This document shows, piece by piece, positions 22,253 through 33,779 of a stretch of 64,000 bases of DNA. Each line of letters begins with the position of its first letter. Position 1 is the stretch's first letter. Under the pieces are notes generated by a model, which saw nothing but the letters and a program-made list of their open reading frames with translations, made no database searches and had not been told where the DNA came from. This DNA is from Aquatica leii. Its lineage: Eukaryota; Arthropoda; Insecta; Coleoptera; Lampyridae. Made by a program: the position numbers and the translations under genes. The stretch is taken from NCBI GenBank assembly GCA_035610365.1, contig CM069432.1, forward strand, positions 282,418,709 to 282,482,708. Direction: 5' to 3'.

Positions 22253-24399
22253 CAGTGGTACCTCGACATACGAGTTTAATTCGTTCCGCAACCTTGCTCG
22301 TATCTTGAATTACTCGTATCTCGAAGCAAATTTCCCCATACAAAACAATTGAACTACCATTAATCCGTTCCAACCCCTAAAATGTCACCCCAGTTATTTT
22401 TGTTACGCGGTTTTGAATAATAAAAACGTATTTATAAATGACAAATATTTATTGTACAAAAACAAAAAAGAGAATGTAAAGAAATAAATTAGATATCCTC
22501 ACTGGTCTTTGCCTTTTTCGCTACATTTTTCTCGCGTTCACCTGTAGGGCGTTTAGAAAAAAACATGTCCAAGGAGGTTTGTTTCTTCCTCCCTCACAGA
22601 ATGTTCCGGAAATGAGTTAGGCAAGTGTCATTAAAAAGATCAGATGCACTACCTGTTGCAAGTTTTTCTGGGTGTTTCTTTTCCACGAACTGTGGAACTC
22701 TCTCCCAAATTCCTAAGATCTCCTTTATCTCACTTGTAGAAATAACCTCTTCCTCTGACTCCTTGAAACCAATTTCTTGCATAACCTCCGTATACTGCTG
22801 TGACTGTAACTCTTGTATCTTCTCAGTCGTCAGTTCCTGGGTGTGCTCCTCGACGAGTTCGTTCACGTCTCTCTCTTCCACATCTAGACCCATGGATTTC
22901 CCCAGAGACACAATCTCCTCCTCTACTGACATACCGGGTTCCAATTCTTCGTAGATCCTTTCAGCTACAGCTTCAGGCCACAGCTTTTTCCATGCAGAGG
23001 TCAAGGTCCTCGTTGTAACACCTAGCCAGGCCTGATCGATAATTTTTAGGCAAATCGCGATATTAAAGTGGTCTTTCCAGAATCTCGAAAGGTGAGGTTT
23101 GTGGTCTCCGTCACTTCAACGCAGCGCCGAAACAGATGATTGGTGTATAGTTTCTTAAAATTAGAAATCACCTGCTGATCCATGAGCTGCAGGATAGGAT
23201 TGGTGTTATGTGATAGGTAGCGAACCTTTATAAATTTGAACTCCTCGAGGATGCCATCTTTGAGGTTTGGTGGATGAGCAGGGGCATTGTCGAGGATGAG
23301 AAGGGCTTGCACGGGTAGGTTTTTTTCCTGTAGATATTTCTTAGCAGAAGGGCCGAAAACCAGGTTTACCCACTCCACAAAGAACTTCCTGGTGACCCAT
23401 GCCTTCGGGTTCGACCGTCACATAACTTGCAGTTTTTCTTTCACAATCTTATGTGACTTAAATGCTCTGGGGTTTTCCGAATGGTATACGAGCAGAGGCT
23501 TGATCTTGCAGTCGCCACTCGCATTGACGCACAGTGCTAGAGTCAATCTGTCCTTCATAGGTTTGTGGCCTGGCATCATCTTCTCCTCTGCCCTGTCTCA
23601 TCACAGTTGAAGACTTGCTGAGAGATATATCCTTGGGCTTTTATTAGATCGGAAAACGTTTCAATGTAATCCTCAGCTGCCTTCATATCTGAGCTTGCTG
23701 CCTCACCATGCCTGACAACGGAGTGAACACCGGTCCTCTTTTTGAAATTTTCAAACCAGCCCCGACTGGCTTTAAATGACTCTTCCGATGCCTCGTCGAT
23801 GGAAGTGATCGTCTGCGTAAAGGTATCTCCTTGGAGCTGCTTCTCTGTGACCCACACCATCAGCAGTTTCTCCATATTTTCATGAAGGGAGGTTCGCAGC
23901 TTGGAAATTATCGTAAGGCCCTTAGCCGGCGTTACACTCTGTATCGACTCCTTCTGTTTAAGCACAGTACATATCATGAAGGTACTACGCCCATACTGCC
24001 TCGACAAGTCAACAACTCGAATACCTTGCTCATATTTTTTTATAATTTCACGTTTTAATTCAATACTCATCATCTTTTTCTCAGCACTTGACTTTTCACA
24101 AACTTTCTTCCGTTCCACGGTTATAAAAATAAATGAACTACAACTGTAAATGTAAACGCAGCACAAAACGCGAACACAACTAAACAACTTATCACAGCGG
24201 AAGCACGCTGCTAACTGATTTACTGACCGTGATGGGCGCGACCGCGTGACGCGCAGTCACGTGCTACTACCGGCCGATCTGCTAAACCAAACTCGTATCT
24301 CGAATTTCGCTCGTAACTCAAAGCAAACAATCACTCGCTCGCCGGCTCGTATCTCGAAAAACTCGTGTGTTGGGGCACTCGTATGCCGAGGTACCTCTG
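22253..24399 (-). mobile_element. Tigger-type DNA transposon G
   Basis: CAGTGGTACCTCGACATACG begins right after TA (22251-22252), and the inverse CGTATGCCGAGGTACCTCTG ends right before TA (24400-24401). These ends are close to those of vertebrate and insect Tigger1-like elements. The sub-terminal word ACTCGTATCTCGAA recurs at 22312-22325, 24291 and 24345-24364. The minus-strand gene fills the interior. Confidence 0.92.
22489..24073 (-). pseudogene. Tigger transposase (element G)
   Basis: Pogo-superfamily transposase. The start at 24073 gives MMSIELKREIIKKYEQGIRV, the helix-turn-helix opening of Tigger1-like proteins, followed by the second DNA-binding helix bundle (SRGWFENFKKRTGVHSVVRH). VFNCDETG carries the first catalytic aspartate; a frameshift follows near 23590. 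The core continues (MPGHKPMKDRLTLALC) with one stop at a position where relatives have tryptophan (VM*RSNPKAW, near 23418), then ALLILDNAPAHP (second aspartate) and ILQLMDQQVI (third). A frameshift near 23080 leads to the C-terminal helical region (AWKKLWPEAV) and a short lysine-rich end with a stop at 22489. The catalytic triad is kept; about two frameshifts and one or two stops disable it. Confidence 0.9.
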
Positions 24400-24884
24400 T
24401 ATACTATTTGTATATTTTACTTACGAAATTCTGAAATATTTAATTTACAAAACGACATGTTGCCTTTCCTTCCCATCCAGCTGTACTTGAGAGTATAATA
24501 ATTTGTACCATTATGAGGGTCAGCGTCCTTTTAATAAGATCATAACTAGATGATCTTCCTAGTTTTAATAAAATAAATCTTTTGTTTTGAATTTCAAACA
24601 TAAGAACAAAATTGTTAGTAGAAGCAATACCTTACATGAAATTAATTGTCTATGTTAGATTATTTTACTTTTTGAAACAATCATCTTGTATTCTTATGAC
24701 ATTTAAATATATTTACTATACGCGTGAGGGTGAATATCAACTTACAGCATTTTTAAAATCATTTTCATTATCAAGTATTTTTTATAAATTCTGAAACTCC
24801 TCTTTGTTTATGAGAAAATGTATTCCTGGGCTACAACATACTTTTTGATACAACTCTGCCATTTATAAAGAAACCTTTGAAGAA

Positions 24885-25035
24885 TCTCAAATGTCTTTAA
24901 ACCGTCTTAAATCAGATGTCTTTAAGATGCCTTACAATAGATATCGTTAAGACGTCTTTTTTAGATCTACTGACGTTCAGATATGCAACAAGCATAAAAC
25001 ACGTCTTAAAGATGTTGTGTGCAGTCTGGGTATTT
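24885..25035. repeat. Right AAGATGTCTT motif array
   Basis: Copies such as AATGTCTTTAA, AGATGTCTTTAAGATG, AAGACGTCTT and CGTCTTAAAGATG occur within 150 bp and mirror the left array. Confidence 0.65.
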
Positions 25036-25040
25036 TTTCA

Positions 25041-26649
25041 AAAAAAATTTTTACTATTACCTTTTTTAAATCATTTCAGAGACAACAATAATATTTTAAT
25101 AAAGAAAATACAAAATTATGCATATAAAATAAAAAAAAATATTTCAACTAAACGTAGTAGTTACGTAATTAACTTTAAAATTATACAATGTGTACAAAGT
25201 ATACAACAAGCAAAGTTAATTTACACTTTTTTGTATAACTATAATATATATAACAAGATAAAATAATATACTGTGAAAATTATTACACAAAAAATAAAAC
25301 AAATTACTAAAATATCTAACAAAAACTTTACTGCAATTATAAATAACTACTTTCATTATTTCAAATTGTTTATTACAATAGCGCTTAATTTTAATTAAAC
25401 AAGAATATGTTATATTATATGTAATTAGTTTTCTCGTATCAAGTTTCGTAACGAGCAACGATTTCACTATTTATTGCTGTTGAAAAAGCTGTGTTTGAAA
25501 AAGTCGCAAATTCTTTTTTTATACAACTGTGCTGACAAATACAAATGCTAAGTCGTAATAGAAAAGCACGAAAGTGGTTTTTGATACACGAGCGTGTACA
25601 TGTACAACGGTGTAGCTAGTAAATTTTTTTTCTTTTAATATTTAAAAAAACTTGTGCGTGTATTTTTAAATACCCAAATGCTTCATTCACTTTAGTTTTT
25701 TACTCCTCGATTTAACTATTTAATCTATAAATCAAGTTCAAGAACTCAGCTGGATTACAGTTATATCTTAATTAATGTAAAGACTTTTTTTTCTATAACG
25801 AGCTTTACTGTTACGTTATGTATATTAAGCTATTACGAAAAAAACATATATTACGAAAAAGAATAAACAATAGAATGTCATCAGCGCGTGCTTTACCTAT
25901 TCACTAATACGATTAGAATGGTAACTAATTCTGTTGATACAAGAGCACACACCGGTACTCATGCGTAATAGGATAACACTCGACGACCGGTTTCATACAC
26001 CTGTCTTCACTGACAGATTAGGTAGCCGATGACAAACGTTTAATTTGTTAGTGTTATTCTAACAGCAATATAAGCGGTTATAAAGCTTTATTTCACACGC
26101 AATTTATCTTTTAATATTGTAGGCTACTCATAATTTAAGCGCTTTTGACAGCGCCTGTTTTTTCATTATCTAATTACAAATACAAACAATATTGCGGCCA
26201 TAAATATTTTCTGGCAAAACTTTGTGCAAAACAAACGGCAGAATTCACACATTTATTGCCGCTTGTATTTTAATTACAATAAAAATGCTGCTACTTTTGA
26301 TTCTATCAAACGTTTATTGTGTTATGAAACACTAACGTGAAAAAACATTTTTATTGCCATTGTGTTTGATGAACTTTCAGCGTGTCGCGCTTTGTAAACA
26401 AATGTAAGAATGATCTTTAACAAAAGGATTTAGAAACTAAATGGTGACTACTGATAGCCTAAAAGTTTCTTTTTATTACAAGAAAAAAGCTTTGGGCAGC
26501 TTTCATCATTAATAACCAACCTAAGACTACAATTTCTACTAACAACATTTGTTTAGAAACCGAGGTAAAACTTTAAAAAAGCAAAAAAAAAACCAAAAAG
26601 TTTAATCATAAATTAGATTCTACCTAAGTTTGTTGTAACAATCTTCTTT
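25041..26649. other. AT-rich spacer
   Basis: No gene, RNA or element end is recognised. Open stretches here are compositional (K, N, I and Y rich). Confidence 0.45.
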
Positions 26650-26704
26650 AGAAGGGACAAATAAACCACTCGAGTTATTTCTTTATGGCGACGTTTCGTG
26701 CAAA
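26650..26704 (+). repeat. Inverted repeat, left arm
   Basis: About 55 bp containing CCACTCGAGTTATTTCTTTA and GACGTTTCGTGCAA. It matches the right arm at 31214-31267 in inverted orientation with one difference over the core 47 bp. Confidence 0.85.
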
Positions 26705-26802
26705 GAACATATTAAAGAATAGCAACCAAAAAACCCACCTTTCTACCACTTGTGATTACGGCTCACCTAACCATTAAGGTAGCATTAAATATCGCTCTTT
26801 AT

Positions 26803-28508
26803 TTATAAATATCCGCAATATAAACATTCCACATCAGAACCATCATCACTCTCTTCTTGGTCTGATAAGGTGCTTTTATTTTGTTTTTTAGGTTTTTGTT
26901 GGACCTTTACCTTTGCTTTATTTTCCTTTCCATTTGAAAATACTTTTCGCTTAGTAGCTTCTGTTTTAAATTTTTTATTTTCTGTCGCTTTAATAGTCTC
27001 CAACAGTTCATTTTTGTAGGGAGATTCGGCTAGAACTGCAGTTTTGCCTCCTATTCTCACCTTTCTTTTAGTCTGCGTGGTCCTTGGCACGGGCATTATA
27101 TTACTCGGGGAAGTTAATTTAAATGTTGAAATTTGAGAAAGGGGTGTGGAAGGTCTCTGATGGGAAGGTCCAGGCCTGAGGCGATTTTGGTTCCTTTTCA
27201 GTAGCTGTAAGTAAATTTTCTTTTGAACAACTTCGTATTTCTTCATTTAGACTTCCAGAATCGTGTATCTGTGCTTCAAGATGTTCTTGATTTTCCGTAT
27301 CACATGGATTTTCATTTGTACGTTCCAAATGTTCGTAAATATCTGTTGTAGCTGCAGCATCAGTAAAAACAGAAGAATCGTAAGGCCAATACCTGTTGTT
27401 TTAAAGGCATTTATAGCGGTTGGCATTGTGGCTGCTCTTAAAAAGGCTTTTCCAAAAAGATCAGCTACTTGGTAATACGCCACGACGCGTCCTGGGTTTA
27501 CCCGCAACCACTTTTTAATTTCGTCTGCGTAATAGGTGCTCATTGGTTTCATGAAACCAACGTCCAAAGGCTGTAAGCGGTGTGTACAATGTGGAGGGAA
27601 GCTTAACAGGACAACACCGCTCTTTCTAGTCTCATCAATTAAGTCTATATTCTTCGTGTGCGTTGTGTGACCATCTAGTAATAAAAGGACTGGATTATCT
27701 TTGGAGGCTCTGGACCATATCACAAATTTCTTAAACCAATTTTAGAAAGAGCTCAGCTTGAATCCATAGCTCAGGTTTCATTCTCTTCCTGGGAAAAATA
27801 AACATAGGCGGCATAAAAGACCCGTCTGCACCCATGCACGTTTCAATTGTTATTATTTTTCCTCGTTCGGCAGATGAAAACGAACCCACCTGCTTCCTAC
27901 CTTTAGTAGCAATTATTTTATTAAGGCTTTTAGCTACTGTAGATACGCCGGTTTCATCCACATTAAACAATCTATTAGGTGTTATGTTATGTTTGGTAAT
28001 TACACTGGAAATCAGTTCAAAAAACTTGTTAACAGAAATTCGGTTAAAGCCGATGGCACGTGCTGCTAGCTTCTGGTTTTCGTAGCGATAAATTATCATG
28101 TCTTTTAAGAAAACCAGCGAACCAATCTTCTCCTGCCATTTTAGTAACAGCATTATAATTATTGAGTAGATTGTTGCGTTTAGCTAGTTGATAGGCTAGT
28201 TTTTGAGGGTCTGTAGGAGACAAGCCAAAAAGACGGACTTCCATATCCTGAACATGGTTCACCAATTCCAGCTCCTATTCATTTGAGAAAACGGTTTTAT
28301 AGTGTCCCATACCCTTCTGCGAGGCAAGCTGCATAATTCTAGTTTGCATATACTTTTTGATTTTACGCTGTAAAGTTGCACGTGGTACTCCAAATTGATC
28401 CGCAGCAGTTTTGCATCCCCTATTTGATTCTATGACTGCTTTAATAGCATTTTCCATGGAATTTTCGTCCCAAGATTATCTGGCACTTTTTTTATAATTG
28501 CGAACCAT
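26803..28508 (-). pseudogene. pogo-like transposase (element E)
   Basis: The start at 28508 reads MVRNYKKSAR, then an in-frame stop, then MENAIKAVIESNRGCKTAAD with the pipsqueak helix-turn-helix (AADQFGVPRATLQRKI). A second DNA-binding block follows (DMEVRLFGLSPTDPQKLAYQ; AGEDWFAGFLKRH). The triad is complete: FNVDETGVSTVAK, VLLLLDGHTTHT and HRLQPLDVGFMKP. The downstream tail has the ITSSPYK-like box (TAVLAESPYKNEL) and a basic stretch, then breaks off at DVECLYCGYL: only the first C-x2-C of the usual PHD-like finger remains, so the C-terminus is truncated together with the left end. Four or more frameshifts separate the blocks. The protein is closer to H than to C or F. Confidence 0.88.
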
Positions 28509-28565
28509 ATCTGTTTTTTCTGTAAGAAAAAAAACAGTTTTTATATCTAAAATATTTTTAAGTAA

Positions 28566-28987
28566 CACGGGGCAAAATGGGCAGGTGCTCATTTTACCCC
28601 GCTCGTTATGCCCCCGATTTCATTTTGTAAATAAAGCAAATATTTCATAAGTAATCACAGTTTATTAATATATCTAAACACTATTAAAACAGCTAAAAGA
28701 CATACCTTTTGTAGCTAGTAAGTCAGCAAACGTCTTACACTTCAATGACTAGGTTTATTTGTACCACTAAATATTCCAATTATTTTAATTTTCACTACGC
28801 AAACACCATAAAAAATATAACGACTACGTAATACGAGTACAATGGTCAGACTCATACTGATATATTTCGAATTACGGAACAACTAAGAAATCGTTTGGTG
28901 GGAATGATGATCTCAGAAGTACAGTAGCGTCAAAAATATTAGCAGTGCCCGTTATGCCCCGGTAGCCCATTATGCCCCGGCCTCCCC
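28566..28987. repeat. Right-end motif array of element E
   Basis: GGGGCAAAATGGGC, CATTTTACCCCGC and CGTTATGCCCCCG lie at 28566-28617; GCCCGTTATGCCCCGG and GCCCATTATGCCCCGG lie at 28946-28980, just inside the terminus. Confidence 0.7.
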
Positions 28988-29276
28988 TACGTACCAGATA
29001 ACATCTTACGAGCTAATACCAAGATTGTGCAATTATTTTGTGATTTGTGTCTATACTGTCAACAGATGTCTAATGATTCTATATAATTTATAATATTATT
29101 CCTAAATTTTCGGGCTTAGCTAATTTTTTATTGAAAATAACAGTGGTCCATATAGGTACCAATGAGCGTGTACTTCGAACATTCCGTTTTTTTCTGTTTT
29201 TGATGATATCTTTCGTAATACGGCATAATTGTTGTTATTGAGTTGTGTTTATGTTGTGGATTACTCTATTTTTCAG

Positions 29277-30999
29277 ATGTACAGCAAAAAAATTTACAAT
29301 TTAAACGATCCCAAAGATGTTGAGTATTTATTGAGTACAGTTACCGATGACATGGCTATGAATTCTGATGCTGAAGGAAGCGAAGATGCTGATTACAGTA
29401 TTCCTCTCTCTAGAGTGGAAAGTAGTGGATCTGCCAAAACTTCGACGGACTTCGACAGTTAAGATGACGATGTGGATATCTTCAACGCGGCTCCTCTAGT
29501 TACCGGCGATGATGCAGTTTCTACTGCCCGAGTTGCTACAATCTGTGGCACGGAAAGCGAGTAGCAGTAGTTCTGACGAAGAGGTATATGACTGGAAAAA
29601 ATTATCAATGTCGCCACCACAATTTCAAAGCGTTCAATTCGAACAGCCTTTTGCAATTACAAGATACGCCCGATTTGATATTAGCAGCCCACTGAGTATT
29701 TTTTTGAATGTTTTTACAATATATAGTAGATCAAAGCAACTTATATGCCTCTCAAAATAATCAGGTACTTGATTTGAATGTAGAGGAGTTGAAAGTATAC
29801 AGTATGCGGTTATATTGGAGTAGCGATTGCAACTTGCAATGTCCCACGAATTCAAAGCGTTATGCCTTTGAAACGGTTTCTGAAGATCAGGCGTCTTCTA
29901 CATTTGAACGATAATTCGCTCATGCCAAAGAAAGGAGAAACCGACTATGATAAATTATATAAAGTGCGGCCTTTTCTGAACTATGTAACTAAAAGATTCA
30001 AGTTACTTTTCCACCTGTCGAGGCATCTTTCAATAGACGAATCAATCGTCAAGTTTAAAGGAGTACATGCCTATGAAACCAATAAAACGTGGCTTCAAGG
30101 TATGTGCTGTTACAGGGTACTGCGTTGGTATGTCGATTTATGAAGGGGCAGAAGAAACTAGTGATAAAAGTAAATCTCTCGGCGAGAGGGTTGTAAATCA
30201 ATTATCTATCGCGTTTGCAGGACTAGCGTACTGTTTATTTTCCGACAACTTTTTTTCGTCTGTTACCTTAGCAAAAAACCTTTTGCGAAAGAGGTTTTTC
30301 TTGTTGCGCTACTACACGACAAAGAAAGAAGTTTTTTCCAAAGCAAGTTTTGAAAAAGGATAAGCAGCTGAAACCTGGAGACTGGCATGGAGTAATAGAT
30401 AAACGTTTCAATATCAAAATGGAGGGTTCGTAGAAAGAAGCCTGTATGTTCAATCAGTACAATGCATAACACCCTAAAAATTACATAAGTACTAAGAACG
30501 CAAACAGATGGAACAAGGAAGTTAGTAGATTGTCCAGAATTAATTGCCGATTATAATAAATTCATGGGAGTGGTGGATCATTTTGATCAATTATTCTCGG
30601 CCTACAGCATTTCTTGGAAGAGCAGGCGTTGGTTGATAAGGGTCTTATACTACAAAATTGATTTTTGCGTTGTAAATAGTTATATTCTCTATAAAACTAC
30701 ACTCCAGCAATCCACGAGAAAAACTAAACCATTGACGCATCTGAATTTCAGAGCCATTTTAGCTTCTAAGCTAATAGGGTCTTACTCAGGCAGAATAAAG
30801 ATGGGTCCACTGGCTCAATTTGGTCGTGGCAAAAAAAAAGAACCCTGAAGGTAGAAGTACCATTTACAATTCCAATAGATTAAATAATGTTGGTAAACAC
30901 CTTCCTGTTAAAGGAAGTCGAAGACGATGTTGCCACTGCAGCACGGTTAAGCAACAGCACAGGTCCAACATTTTTTGTGAAGAATGCAAATTGTTTTAA
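29277..30999 (+). pseudogene. piggyBac transposase (element J)
   Basis: The ATG at 29277 lies directly after TTTTTCAG, which could be a splice acceptor. The N-terminal tail is acidic (DDMAMNSDAEGSEDADYS). After breaks, the core appears with PLKRFLKIRRLLHLNDNSLM, SIDESIVKFKG (first catalytic aspartate, near 30030), CLFSDNFFSSVTLAKNLLRK (second, near 30235), then GVVDHFDQLFSAYSISWKSR and CVVNSYILY (near 30565-30690). The C-terminal finger is RRCCHCSTVKQQHRSNIFCEE followed by CKLF and a stop at 30999. Several frameshifts and a stop after residue 61 of the first block break it. The family is the same as B and K but the three are clearly different lineages. Confidence 0.85.
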
Positions 31000-31176
31000 A
31001 TAGCAAATCTATTTTATTATGTGTTATAACGTTTCGTGGTACAAATACGTACACTCCAATTTTAAATAAATTGGAGTCAAATTCAAAATTTTGACAGTAG
31101 TACGTGCCTTAGTACGGCGCAGCTAGGACATATTTAAAAATTTAACAAATGCTTTAAAGTCTTGCCTGTTAAAGGG
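29277..31176 (+). mobile_element. piggyBac transposon J, right end present
   Basis: A piggyBac transposase gene is followed by the terminus CTTGCCTGTTAAAGGG and TTAA (31177-31180), fitting a piggyBac end that reads CCCTTTAACAGGCAAG inward. No matching left end with TTAA is present between element E and the gene; both elements seem to have lost their left parts. Confidence 0.7.
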
Positions 31177-31213
31177 TTAATACTAACCCTAACACTAACG
31201 TAATTTACACTAC

Positions 31214-31267
31214 CTTGCACGAAACGTCGTCATAAAGAAATAACTCGAGTGGTTTATTTGCACTGCT
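31214..31267 (-). repeat. Inverted repeat, right arm
   Basis: TTGCACGAAACGTCG followed by CATAAAGAAATAACTCGAG; counterpart of 26650-26704. The two arms enclose 4.5 kb with elements E and J. Confidence 0.85.
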
Positions 31268-31535
31268 AAAGACAATTAGTACTTAAGTAAATTCAGTAGT
31301 GGAGAAGAAAAACAACATTGCCTATAAATTAGATTCCATTTAATGCTTAAATTAAACAAAAAATTGCAAAATCTAACCTAAAAAATTATATTTTACGTGT
31401 AATTAAGGTGATGGAACCAGTCATTGACATGTTAAGACCGTTTTAGTTCACTTAAAATGATAGCTACCTTAATTGAAGTGCAACCATTAAACTACGTGTA
31501 TTTAATTGTAGTTGAATATGTATAACATATAGTAC

Positions 31536-32016
31536 TGTTACGTATTTTTATTACTAAAACTAATTGATTTAAACTACTAAAAATATTTTTTACTTATACT
31601 AAAAATATGTACACTTTTAAATTAACCGAATTAATTAATCTTAGGATATATAATAAAACACTTACAGTATAATTTATGTATAACGCTATCACTTACACGA
31701 AGATAAGATGAAGTCCGCGGATAACTTCACACACTTGTTTACACTAAAGTCACGTACTTCGTAGATTTATTTATAACACGCGTTAACGACTTATTTATTT
31801 AGACTTGAATAATCTTCTTAAAACTGCAAGCTTCGCATTACGGAAATAACTGACGTACGATTTGTTTCTTCGGTATTTATACATTGCGACAAAACGTTCC
31901 CGTGTGTTCTGCATCCTTCAGTGAACGTCCTAGAAAACCTCGCGAAGGCTCTCGAAGTTGCGAATAACTTCTCGAACGTTTCAGTACAATCAATCAGAGT
32001 AGTCAAGTATAATACA
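31536..32016 (-). mobile_element. LTR-like repeat (fossil), copy 1
   Basis: About 480 bp that match 60070-60528 in inverted orientation along their whole length. On the minus strand the unit starts TGTATTATAC, has a TATAAATA box (complement of 31873-31880) with a TCAGTT initiator-like site about 30 bp on, an AATAAATAAG polyadenylation-like word, and ends CGTAACA. This is the organisation of a retrotransposon LTR. No coding region of the same element is attached, so it looks like a solo LTR. Confidence 0.6.
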
Positions 32017-32413
32017 AAGGAAAAATAAATTTAGTTTAAAAAAACCAATTGTAATACCCAATGGTTAACATACACGTTCACTCAGTACTCCCAACTGTTG
32101 ACACAATGTATAGTAACGGTTAAATGTTAACTTGCAATTCTTTCGTTTGACGGATAGGAAATTTTGCCATCACCAACGTATGAATACCTAACCTCAAGAA
32201 ATTTTGCTTGAGTTTTATGCTGTCAGATGGCGCAAGCGTAGTTCATTTTCCAAAGACATTTCCGGTCACTTTTGATTTAATGACGTCCCGTGCGGTGTGT
32301 GTGTCGGCGTTACAAGCAAAAAAATTGTAAAACCTGGAATCAATCTTTTGGATGTGTGAGTCAGGGGAAACCGCACAGATATATTTCTGTTCAGCACATA
32401 TTGTAGGTTCCAT
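32017..32413. other. Spacer
   Basis: Nothing recognised. Confidence 0.4.
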
Positions 32414-32530
32414 GGGGTACTCTGTCAATTAAGTCCTATGGCGTATTCTGCTAATTAAGTTTTACGGCGTATTCTGTCAATTAAGTCCTACGGCGTACTC
32501 TGTCAATTAAGTTCTATGGCATACTGTGTT
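32414..32530 (+). repeat. 26-bp minisatellite, about 4.5 units
   Basis: Units start at 32414, 32440, 32466, 32492 and 32518 (partial). The consensus is close to GGCGTATTCTGTCAATTAAG plus TCCTAY. Units differ at two to five positions. Confidence 0.9.
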
Positions 32531-33779
32531 TGAGAGGTCCAAGAAACAGCGGTTGCCAATAAAACAAAAATTACTAATTAGATCTGGTTTACAGGCACGT
32601 AAAAAACCGTTTTAAACGCATCCCTCGGAATGTGAGAATCGGCTTTCTGGAAACGCATTTTGGCAGAGTTTTTCCAGAAGCGGGTTTCGGGCGGGTTCTA
32701 CCGAGACGAATTACGGCAGATAATTCTTTAGAAATGGCAACGGTTGAAGACGGGTTCTACCGGGACGGATTTCGGCTGTGTGGTCGTCTTATAGACCTCT
32801 TAGGTTTTGCTTTAGTTTAGTAAGTTAGCTGAGTTTGTAATTGTGTTGATTATTTGATAATTTCTTTTATTTAATGAAAACTGAACGAACAAAACCAATG
32901 GTTCATTTTCTCTTAACTTTTTAACTGTTATAATTACTATTAATACATATTCTCTTTACGCTTTTTGACACAAACAAAAAGAGGTAGCTTAACTGTTGTT
33001 AAACTTTCTTAGTGTAGTACATAGTATCTCTGGAAAATATATATTGCATTTGCTACAATGTTCTTGCTCGTTGTATTTTCTGTGTCTACCATGTTCGCTT
33101 TGTATTAGGTCTAAAATTACCTTTAGCCGAGGATTTTTATTAGTACAAGGAGTGGCACATAGGTATTTTACATCTTTATACCAATTTACAATCTCGTTCA
33201 CTCACCTACACTGTAGCTAGCCGTGGTGACGTGGTTGTTGCCAACGGGGCACACTGCAAGCAAAGGTTTCGGCAACTACTTTCTGTTCGTACTAATCAAG
33301 ATCATCGACTTGAAGAGACCAGAGGCACATCTAGGCCCATTAAGAAAATTTAACAATAACTCCTTCTTTTGTAGTGATTACTATTACATTATTATAAACA
33401 GTTTTAAAGAAATTAATAACAAACAAGAAAATGAACCAGCGTTATGGTAACAGTAATCCCAATAATATAAAGAATTCAATAATACACAAAATAATCAACG
33501 AACTGCTGTATTTTGAATTAACTGAAAGAACTGATGAAATAATCACTGCAATTAAAAACTTAATCACACAATGGTAAACTTAATTACAGTCGTGACACCT
33601 TACTAATCAATCATTGAAAAAATGAATTACTCAAACACTTATCCACCAGAGTTCCTTAATATCCATGATACTATATCTTATTATCTTATGGTGGCAGCGT
33701 ATGTAAGCTTACGTACAACGAATGTGGGCCTAATTCTGGCTTGAAATTATTCAATGTGATTCAAAACAATTCGACGGAT
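32531..33779. other. Spacer with a short internal duplication
   Basis: No gene recognised. Near 32690 and 32750 a 26-bp sequence close to CGGGTTCTACCGGGACGGAT appears twice about 60 bp apart. The rest is AT-rich. Confidence 0.4.

Larger units (their letters stand above)
21720..25040. mobile_element. Non-coding element with AAGATGTCTT ends, split by Tigger G
   Basis: About 150 bp on each side (21745-21897 and 24885-25035) is packed with copies of AAGATGTCTT or its inverse AAGACATCTT, and outermost sequences match in inverted orientation (CAGCACATAAACATC on the left, CTGCACACAACATC on the right read in reverse). Between them lies Tigger G (22253-24399) in otherwise AT-rich DNA. Without the Tigger the element would be about 1.1 kb and has no coding capacity. 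No target duplication was resolved. Confidence 0.55.
26803..28987 (-). mobile_element. pogo-like DNA transposon E, left end lost
   Basis: The right terminus is clear: an array of CCCRTTATGCCCCGG words (28566-28617 and 28945-28987) ends in CCTCCCC followed by TA (28988-28989). The terminal sequence, read inward, starts GGGGAGGCCGGGGCATAATG, close to that of element H. On the left the coding region stops short and no matching end is found before the inverted repeat at 26704, so the left end appears deleted. Confidence 0.75.
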
